Assembly: GCA_964387585.1 (NCBI GenBank)
Contig: CAYLWW010000071.1
Location: 1-7,262, forward strand
DNA: 7,262 nt
DNA from: CAYLWW01 sp964387585
GTDB taxonomy: Bacteria > Pseudomonadota > Alphaproteobacteria > Rickettsiales > Midichloriaceae
Direction: 5' to 3'
Shown: piece by piece, positions 1 to 4,959 of the stretch
Layout: each line of letters starts with the position of its first letter
Numbering within the stretch: the stretch's first letter is position 1
Notes under the pieces: model-generated
The model's database searches: none
Seen by the model: only the letters and a program-made list of their open reading frames with translations
Told to the model about the DNA's origin: nothing
Position numbers and translations under genes: made by a program

Positions 1-237
1 AATAAATCTGTGATATCTTTTTTCATGGAAGTAGCTCTTTAATTGTGCAAAAAATGAAGAATAAACTACTTCCAACCTATATACCAAAAAACTTTCAGAT
101 ATTTCAAAACAAATAGAATCTTTTCTAAAAATATCCCCTAAACATCTTTCTTAACTCCTTCCTAATCCATTATTGGGGTTAAAAAGAAATTTGGGTGATT
201 AGTTTTATTTTGCACTTTTAATTGAATGGTATTATAG
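1..237. other. Left-edge non-coding or decayed stretch
   Basis: No gene can be supported here. The stretch is AT-rich with stops in every frame and lies just upstream of the recognisable IS982-type remnant, so part of it may be the eroded 5' portion of that transposase gene. Short peptide-like stretches exist in it, but none could be matched to a family. The only visible structure is one imperfectly spaced inverted repeat, listed separately. Confidence 0.4.
26..74. repeat. 9-bp inverted repeat with 31-base loop
   Basis: TGGAAGTAG at 26-34 is repeated as its exact reverse complement CTACTTCCA at 66-74. It lies outside any recognisable gene. It could be a remnant of an insertion-sequence end or a weak hairpin. 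There is no T-run directly after it, so it does not look like a terminator. A chance origin is possible. Confidence 0.3.
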
Positions 238-571
238 AGGGGCAAAAACACTGGAATATCTTACGTAGATTCAACATCTATAGCAGTTTGTCACACAAAA
301 AGTATTAGACGAAACAAAGTATTTGCGCCGGATACGCCAAGCTAGGTAAAACGACTAAGGGATGGTTTTTTGTGCTAAAGTTACATGTTGTAATTAATGA
401 AATGGGTGAGATTCAAGGAGTTCAGCTAACACTTGGGAATGTTGATTATAGAGTTTGGGCTTTATCTCTAACAAAATGCCTGACCTGCCTATTCTTAGGC
501 GACAAAGGCTATATAAAAAAGAGCTTTTTAAAGAATTGTATAGTTAATGACTTGAATTATTGACTGGAATA
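238..571 (+). pseudogene. IS982-type transposase remnant (frameshifted, truncated)
   Basis: This is a decayed DDE transposase, recognised by motif order. Frame 1 from about 238 reads RGKNTGISYVDSTSIAVCH and includes the first catalytic-type Asp (VDST, codon 268-270). After a frameshift between about 327 and 345 a second frame reads GKTTKGWFFVLKLH, then INEMGEIQGVQLTLGNVDYR, and reaches GDKGY (Asp codon 501-503), the second catalytic Asp. A second shift near 515 moves to KELFKELYS, two stops, then LELLTGI ending near 571. IS982-family transposases carry this sequence order (GISFIDST, W.FGFKLH, LTPGNVDDR, GDKGY). The N-terminal part and the region with the last catalytic Glu are missing. The longest open piece (372-563, 63 residues) is only a fragment, so no function is expected. 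The right end abuts an oppositely oriented IS630-type remnant. Confidence 0.82.
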
Positions 572-573
572 CC

Positions 574-920
574 TTTTTGGCAGAACATATATCTTTTTTC
601 TGGATCCAACTTCGGATTGATTAGAATTTTTTATATGTAATCCCTAAGGAAGGACTTCATAGCTTATTTGATGCCAGATTCACTCACTCCCAATCTTTTA
701 GTTCTCTCTCTGCTATACCTCTTTGGAAATTGCTCTATAGCTAGAATATTTTAAACCTTCTTTGCTTCAAGGCTTATTTCTAGTGCCTTGTGTTTTTAGG
801 GTTCTTGCTCCATCTGAATATAGCCGCTCTTGATATCCCAAACCCATAGCTACTTCACTAAATCAAACTCCATCTTTTATTTTTTAATACTTTTTTCCTG
901 AAGTCTACAGAGTATATCAT
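574..920 (-). pseudogene. IS630-type transposase remnant, N-terminal half (helix-turn-helix part)
   Basis: Read on the minus strand from an ATG at 920-918, the sequence gives MIYSVDFRKKVLKNKRW, two stops, then GISRAAIFRWSKNP, as in the N-terminal helix-turn-helix domain of IS630-family transposases found in Rickettsiales (FRKKVL...GIS.A.IFRWSKN). In shifted frames it continues with ERELKRLGVSESGI, LGITYKK (or RDYI in the alternative frame) and DPEKRYMFCQK, the sequence just before the DDE domain. Homology stops near 574, exactly where the IS982-type remnant ends on the other strand. There are several stops and at least two frameshifts, so the gene is dead. The catalytic half is absent at this site. 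TAGCTATA at 1001-1008, about 80 bp before the start codon, resembles a sequence next to the second IS630 remnant and may be the 5' element end. Confidence 0.75.
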
Positions 921-1099
921 TTTTATTAATTTAATATCAATCTTTACCTCTATATATTAACATACTTCATCTCGCATGCCATAATCTTTTTATTTTGTCT
1001 TAGCTATAAAATATACTAATTTAGAGGCTATAAGTTGAAAATATTAAAGTTTTGCCAATATTCTTCATCTAAAATTAATGAAAAACATAATTAATTTTA

Positions 1100-1127
1100 T
1101 TGATTCAAGAAATGATATTTATATAAT
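1100..1127 (+). promoter_or_regulatory. Predicted sigma-70-type promoter of the repeat-protein gene
   Basis: A -35-like TTGATT (1100-1105) is followed after 16 bases by a perfect -10 hexamer TATAAT (1122-1127). Transcription would start near 1134, leaving a 5' leader of about 82 bases before the ATG at 1216. A second TATAAT occurs at 1162-1167 but has no convincing -35 box. In such AT-rich DNA chance matches are common, so this is a prediction from spacing and consensus only. Confidence 0.5.
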
Positions 1128-1215
1128 GATTTAAAAGATAAAAGTAAAAATTTTGAATTTTTATAATATCGTTTTTACATAAAATTAATAAAAACTCTTT
1201 AAATTAAAAAATAAA

Positions 1216-1857
1216 ATGACATTTAGTATAAATACTACTCCAAATTCAGAAGATTCTTTTCTTAGCGTTAAACTTCCTCAATTAGGCGAAGTGCAACCAG
1301 CAAAATTTATTCTTGAATCAGGTATTACAGGTATTGAGCTACTATCTGAAGCTGGTTATGATTTTTGTAAATTAAATGCTTTGGATATTAAAGAAATCAT
1401 TATCAAACTAGGCACTTCAATTATTAAGCCGTTATGTAAAGCTGGGGCTAATTTAAAAAAAATGAATGCATATGACTACGATGAAATTGCTACGAAATTA
1501 GGACCTATAACCCCTGAGATGCTTTCTGATACCGGCATTAATCCTGGTATATTTCATATGCGTGAGTTTGTAGAAGCTATTGCAAAAGTAGGTATTGACG
1601 TCATGAAGGAATTGTATAAGTCCGGTTATGTTGGTATGAATGAATTAGATGATACTTCTCTTTCATTTATTATAACTGAATCAAAGGAATTCAATAATCC
1701 TGAAATTATCAAGATGCTACATGAATGTGGAGTTGAGTCTTCTAGGTTAAAAAGTTTTTGTAGTGATTACCGTCAAGAAGAAATTTGTAAGGAGTTATTA
1801 GGATCCATTGAAGTTGAAGGGGTGAAACCATTAACTGAAAGCAATTATGAGCTATAG
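1216..1857 (+). CDS. 30-residue helical-repeat protein of unknown function
   Basis: This intact 213-residue protein has no family I can name with confidence. Its core is a repeat with an exact 30-residue period: one Gly recurs at residues 36, 66, 96 and 126, and a second, 11 residues later, at 47, 77, 107 and 137. The unit reads roughly as hydrophobic helix, K-[LV]-G, then a helix ending in L-x-x-[AST]-G. A diverged fifth copy is offset by 5 residues (HECG, Gly172). The pattern resembles degenerate ankyrin repeats (33 residues, with TPLH, which is absent here) and also two-helix solenoids such as TALE-like repeats; neither is proven. No signal peptide or membrane segment is visible. ATG 1216 is the first in-frame start after an AT-rich leader and has no clear Shine-Dalgarno site. 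A promoter lies upstream and a terminator downstream, so it looks monocistronic. It sits between IS630 remnants; a role in host interaction is conceivable but is only inference. Confidence 0.85.
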   Translation: MTFSINTTPNSEDSFLSVKLPQLGEVQPAKFILESGITGIELLSEAGYDFCKLNALDIKEIIIKLGTSIIKPLCKAGANLKKMNAYDYDEIATKLGPITPEMLSDTGINPGIFHMREFVEAIAKVGIDVMKELYKSGYVGMNELDDTSLSFIITESKEFNNPEIIKMLHECGVESSRLKSFCSDYRQEEICKELLGSIEVEGVKPLTESNYEL

Positions 1858-1919
1858 AATGCACAAAGGATTAAGTTATTAGTCAATAACCCTTCTAAGG
1901 CCAAGTTAATTAGGTTCGT

Positions 1920-1962
1920 AAAAAGAGTGGCAAAAAGCTATGTAGCCTACCACTCTTTTTTT
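1920..1962 (+). terminator. Rho-independent terminator after the repeat-protein gene
   Basis: An 11-bp perfect stem pairs AAAAAGAGTGG (1920-1930) with CCACTCTTTTT (1950-1960), followed by more T residues. The 19-base loop contains a small inner palindrome, GCTATGTAGC. The structure starts 63 bases after the stop of the repeat-protein gene. Because the stem is flanked by A-run and T-run, it could also stop transcription from the minus strand. Confidence 0.75.
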
Positions 1963-1975
1963 AAAAAATTCTTTT

Positions 1976-2333
1976 ACTATAGCTATATAGCCAAACTGTT
2001 ATAAAGTGTCATACCAGGAAAGAACTGAATAGTTGATCGATAGAACAGGTTGCTTTGCGAGGAATTTTCTTGGCCTGAGCCCATTTTTTCTCTACTTGAT
2101 TCAAATCAGGAGGGTATGGAGGCAAATAGAGCAAAGTATGACCAGCACATGTACGAGTTTGCATGTCTTTGCCTTTGTGAAAAGCAGCATTATCCATCAC
2201 AATAACCGATCTCTATGAGATAATGGATAGTAGAAACTTCTCAACCCAAACAGTAAAATTACAGTTTTTTATTTTTCTTTAATGACTTATTACTTCCAAA
2301 GTTCCTGGCTTTTTACAACACTTTAGCTATAGT
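1976..2333. repeat. Possible terminal inverted repeats around the second IS630 remnant
   Basis: ACTATAGCTA (1976-1985) occurs as its exact reverse complement TAGCTATAGT at 2324-2333, flanking the IS630 C-terminal remnant. If these are the element ends, the copy is an internally deleted unit of about 360 bp. TAGCTATA also occurs at 1001-1008, upstream of the other IS630 remnant's start, which is the expected place for a 5' end. The core TAGCTA is itself palindromic, so the inverted relationship is less specific than its length suggests. Confidence 0.3.
2009..2266 (-). pseudogene. IS630-type transposase remnant, C-terminal catalytic half
   Basis: On the minus strand the frame reads NCNFTVWVEKFLLSIIS, an amber stop at 2215-2213, then RSVIVMDNAAFHKGK, GHTLLYLPPYPPDLNQVEKKW and a tail ending SSFLV before TGA at 2011-2009. 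VIVMDNAAFHK carries the second catalytic Asp of the IS630/Tc1-type DDE domain. The YLPPYPPDLNQVEKKW block carries the conserved LN-x-x-E catalytic Glu. The N-terminal helix-turn-helix and the first Asp are missing. The open piece could begin at a GTG (2200-2198), giving 63 residues, too short to transpose. The family matches the N-terminal remnant at 574-920, but the order of the two halves on the minus strand is the reverse of a single gene, so they come from different copies or from a rearrangement. Confidence 0.88.
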
Positions 2334-2470
2334 TAATAACTGTTTTATAGGTTATGTAAGAAGTGTACTCACAATAAGTAATCAAAAAATCCTAAAAAAT
2401 TCATCAATCAACCCTTTTACAATAATTTCTAGATCATTTTATTTCATACTATTTTATCTATATTATCCGA
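2267..2470. other. Gene-free stretch downstream of ccmC
   Basis: No gene, RNA or convincing terminator is visible. The left part may be the eroded 5' region of the IS630 remnant up to the candidate inverted repeat at 2324-2333. The right part is plain AT-rich sequence after the ccmC stop codon, without a stem followed by a U-run in the minus direction. Confidence 0.4.
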
Positions 2471-3217
2471 TTATTCTTGATCAATTAAAGATAGATTCAG
2501 TATTTTACGCTCTAATTTAATGATAGCATTGATTAAAATTATCAAAATGAATGCAAAGGTTATGATGCTGATACTCATTATTAGCAATGGATATATCATG
2601 TTTAAATCTATTTTAGGTGCTTTTAACTTGAAAAGGTTGTCTGTACTACTTGGTTGATGAAGAGTATTCCAAATATTAACCGAAAATTTTATAATTGGTA
2701 AGTTAATCATCCCTAATAATGCTAATATGCTAGAAGCTTGAGATATCCTTTCATTATTGACTTGGTAGTTCGAAGCATTTTTTAAGTTGCTGCGTAATAG
2801 CAAATACCCAAATAGCATAAATAATTGTATTAACATAGATGTTAACCTAGCATCCCATACCCACCATGTTCCCCAAGCAGGTTTACCCCATAATGCTCCT
2901 GTTACAATAGCAATTAAAGTTAAATAACAATCAACGCTGGCTATGGAATGAGCTAAAATATCATATACTATATTGCGTGTGATCAAATGTATTATAGAAA
3001 ATATACCTAGTGCTAAGTAAAGAGCCAAAGCCAACCAGGCAGCGGGTACGTGAACGTACATTATTTTAGCTAAATCACCTTGTAAATAATCTGGGGGAAC
3101 AAAATTAAAAATCCAATATAACGAGACTAAATCCATTATTACAAAGCTAATAGTTAGTAAAATGACTTTCTTTCTCAAGTTATGAGATAATTTTTGTAAA
3201 TTAAATATTCTTAACAC
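2471..3217 (-). CDS. ccmC: Heme exporter / cytochrome c maturation protein CcmC
   Basis: CcmC is the inner-membrane protein that, with CcmAB, presents heme on the periplasmic side and loads it onto the chaperone CcmE for c-type cytochrome assembly. The 248-residue length matches the family (about 245 in E. coli). The tryptophan-rich heme-handling motif is complete: W110-G-K-P-A-W115-G-T-W118-W119-V-W121-D122. The two periplasmic heme-ligand histidines known from CcmC are represented by H56 (MYVHVPAAW) and H187 (NTLHQPSS). Six hydrophobic segments are apparent, near residues 18-38, 57-78, 90-109, 124-142, 161-179 and 208-232. The start is a GTG at 3217-3215; AAGGAA lies about 12 bases upstream, a rather long spacing, and no in-frame ATG precedes it. 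It follows the permease gene by 45 bp on the same strand and may be co-transcribed. No other ccm gene is in the window. Confidence 0.95.
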   Translation of the reverse strand: MLRIFNLQKLSHNLRKKVILLTISFVIMDLVSLYWIFNFVPPDYLQGDLAKIMYVHVPAAWLALALYLALGIFSIIHLITRNIVYDILAHSIASVDCYLTLIAIVTGALWGKPAWGTWWVWDARLTSMLIQLFMLFGYLLLRSNLKNASNYQVNNERISQASSILALLGMINLPIIKFSVNIWNTLHQPSSTDNLFKLKAPKIDLNMIYPLLIMSISIITFAFILIILINAIIKLERKILNLSLIDQE

Positions 3218-3262
3218 ATTAAATAAAATATTCCTTATTAAGTTATTTTTATTATTTATAAA

Positions 3263-4597
3263 CTAGTTATTAATATTACTATCGTTAACAGATAAAAGAC
3301 TATTGATCGATTTTTTATAGTAGAAGTTATAGAAACATACTGGGATCCCACTAAAAACAAAAAGTGTAGAATATAATAGTGTTGAACTAGAGCTGTTACT
3401 AATAATCCATATGCAAAATATTAGAGCTAATAAACTATATGAAATTGATATCATACGCTTGCTAGTAGTTATAGTTTTTTTATTTATTAAAATTTTTAAT
3501 AAAGATAATATGCAGGCTATGTATATTAAAAGAAATGCCGAAACTGAAATATCAATTATAAAATTAACTTGACCTGCTAAATTTTGATCTAAAGTTAAAA
3601 AAAGAAAAGGTAATATACCTATAGAACTAATAATTAAACTAACGTATGGAGAGTCATTTTTATTTTTATAAGCAAAAATCTTAGGAAATAAGTTATCTTG
3701 AGCCGCTCCTAGTGCTATTTGACCACTAGCTAATACCCAAGCATTCAATGTTCCTATACAAATTATAGATGATATTAGTGAAATTAATATATACCAATCA
3801 CCTCCTAACGCTAACTTAGCTGCATCTGCATAAGGTGCTTTAGATGCGATAAGCTGGTTTGTGGGTATAGCTCCCATTATACTAGCACTATTTACTATAT
3901 AAAGTATCGCTACTAATATGGTTCCTGTAATTACTGCGCGTGGTATAGTAGTTGATGCTTTTTCGACAGATCCTGCAGGAGTTGTAGCAGACTCTAATCC
4001 TATGAAACCCCAAAGAGTTAATAAGGTAACTTGACTTAAATTTTGCATTAAAGTTTGTTCTTGAATAAGCTGAGATTGTTCAAAATTTTCCATTTTAAAG
4101 AAAAATAAAGCTATTATAGGGATAACGAATAAAGGAATTACCTTAAGGCAACTTAGAATGAATTCAGCCATTCCCGCTGCTTTTATTCCTTTTAAATTAA
4201 TCATGGTAATTATTAGCAATAAACTCATTTCCATTATAAGGTTGATAATTGGACCATGGTAACCAATTACGGGTGTAAGATAGCCTATACTAACTTTAAT
4301 TACCGCTATACTACTTACCCAAGAAATAACCCAATAAGTCCAGCCTGTAAAAAAAGCTAAAGTATCACCAAATGCTGCTTTTACATAAGCATGAGGCCCT
4401 CCTGTTTTAGGGAATGTAGAGCATAATGACGCAAAGACTAGAGCTAGTGTAATTGCTCCAACTCCAGAAATAACCCATCCCCATAAACCAATAATACCAT
4501 AAGGTGCTAAACTCGTAGGAAGCATAAATACTCCCGAACCAATTTGGCTTCCAACTACTAAAGATAGTACTCCCCAAAAACCTATTTTTTTTATCAT
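3263..4597 (-). CDS. APC-superfamily amino acid/polyamine transporter, AdiC-like
   Basis: This 444-residue membrane protein belongs to the basic amino acid/polyamine antiporter group of the APC superfamily, close in sequence pattern to arginine/agmatine antiporter AdiC and PotE. About twelve hydrophobic segments fill the chain. The unwound TM1 substrate motif is present as GSQIGSGVFMLP (residues 16-27). TM6 carries TLWGFIGLESA with W196 and E202, which align with AdiC W202 and E208, and TM8 carries NAWVLASGQ with W287, aligning with AdiC W293. These residues line the substrate site and gates in AdiC. The substrate here cannot be deduced; arginine, ornithine, polyamine or another amino acid taken from a host are all possible. 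ATG 4597-4595 starts directly before KKIGFWG, as in the family; the Shine-Dalgarno site is weak (AAGA). It is divergent from the M23 peptidase gene, and ccmC follows it. Confidence 0.9.
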   Translation of the reverse strand: MIKKIGFWGVLSLVVGSQIGSGVFMLPTSLAPYGIIGLWGWVISGVGAITLALVFASLCSTFPKTGGPHAYVKAAFGDTLAFFTGWTYWVISWVSSIAVIKVSIGYLTPVIGYHGPIINLIMEMSLLLIITMINLKGIKAAGMAEFILSCLKVIPLFVIPIIALFFFKMENFEQSQLIQEQTLMQNLSQVTLLTLWGFIGLESATTPAGSVEKASTTIPRAVITGTILVAILYIVNSASIMGAIPTNQLIASKAPYADAAKLALGGDWYILISLISSIICIGTLNAWVLASGQIALGAAQDNLFPKIFAYKNKNDSPYVSLIISSIGILPFLFLTLDQNLAGQVNFIIDISVSAFLLIYIACILSLLKILINKKTITTSKRMISISYSLLALIFCIWIISNSSSSTLLYSTLFVFSGIPVCFYNFYYKKSINSLLSVNDSNINN

Positions 4598-4758
4598 AAA
4601 ATTAAATCTTAGTTAACTTTTTACTTTATAACTTCAATACTACATTAGCATTTAGAAAGAAATCTTTAAATTTATTAATAGTGGATTAAATTTTCCTAAA
4701 CCTATAAATAGAGCCAAATCAATTTTAAAAAGCAATAAAAATATATACGATAATAACG

Positions 4759-4776
4759 AGCTAATTAGAATTAGCT
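4759..4776. repeat. Perfect 18-bp palindromic hairpin
   Basis: AGCTAATT (4759-4766) pairs perfectly with AATTAGCT (4769-4776) around a two-base AG centre. It sits about 160 bp upstream of the permease start and 180 bp upstream of the peptidase start. The symmetry suits a dimeric regulator site, but it could also be a cruciform or RNA hairpin. No regulator gene is in the window. Confidence 0.45.
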
Positions 4777-4787
4777 TAAAATTCAAT

Positions 4788-4802
4788 GCTTTTTATTAAA
4801 GC
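4788..4802. repeat. Small hairpin GCTTT-TTATT-AAAGC
   Basis: GCTTT at 4788-4792 is complementary to AAAGC at 4798-4802 with a five-base loop. It lies 11 bases to the right of the 18-bp palindrome, so the two form a tandem pair of stem-loops. Its stem is short and a chance origin is plausible in this AT-rich spacer. Confidence 0.25.
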
Positions 4803-4897
4803 AAATAAATTGCATACTATTAATGCTAATATATTTTTTAATTGTAAACAAAATTAAGAAACATATTGCTTTTTAGACGCTGCTTATATACTATACT

Positions 4898-4926
4898 TTG
4901 AGTCATTCGCAAATCAAATATGTTAT
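4898..4926 (+). promoter_or_regulatory. Candidate promoter of the M23 peptidase gene
   Basis: TTGAGT (4898-4903) and TGTTAT (4921-4926) are separated by the ideal 17 bases, each matching four of six consensus positions. Transcription would start near 4933, leaving a leader of only about 23 bases. A competing -10-like TATACT at 4892-4897 is a better hexamer but has a poorly spaced -35. The choice is uncertain. Confidence 0.3.
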
Positions 4927-4945
4927 TAAAAATATTTAACTTTTA

Positions 4946-4959
4946 GCATTAAGTAATGC
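4946..4959 (+). promoter_or_regulatory. Inverted repeat covering the peptidase start codon
   Basis: GCATT (4946-4950) and AATGC (4955-4959) form a perfect inverted repeat around AAGT, and the right arm contains the ATG start of the peptidase gene. In mRNA this would place the start codon in a short stem. The stem is weak (five pairs), so an effect on translation is only a possibility. No clear Shine-Dalgarno site precedes the ATG. Confidence 0.3.

Larger units (their letters stand above)
4598..4955. other. Divergent intergenic region between permease and peptidase genes
   Basis: This 358-bp gap must hold the promoters of both divergent genes. It contains no ORF or RNA gene that I recognise. 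It holds an 18-bp palindrome, a second small hairpin, a palindrome at the peptidase start and five copies of the pentamer GCATT/AATGC, with a sixth just inside the peptidase gene. The minus-strand promoter of the permease could not be assigned; TATAAA-like boxes exist but lack a well-spaced -35 element. Confidence 0.5.

Noticed and set aside
372..563. 63-residue open frame as a stand-alone small gene
   Set aside because: It is the middle segment of the IS982-type transposase, with matching sequence continuing in other frames on both sides, so it is a fragment and not a gene.
1162..1167. Second TATAAT upstream of the repeat-protein gene
   Set aside because: The sequence at the expected -35 distance has no TTG-type hexamer; the upstream pair at 1100-1127 is better supported.
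1216..1857. Calling the repeat protein a TALE-like DNA-binding protein
   Set aside because: The two-helix periodicity and helix phase are reminiscent, but the unit is 30 rather than 33-35 residues and lacks the GG turn after the specificity residues, so the assignment is not supported without a profile search.
2033..2218. Plus-strand open frame of 61 codons
   Set aside because: It is antisense to the IS630 C-terminal remnant, whose minus-strand frame has clear catalytic motifs. The plus-strand translation shows no domain and has no promoter or ribosome-binding site.
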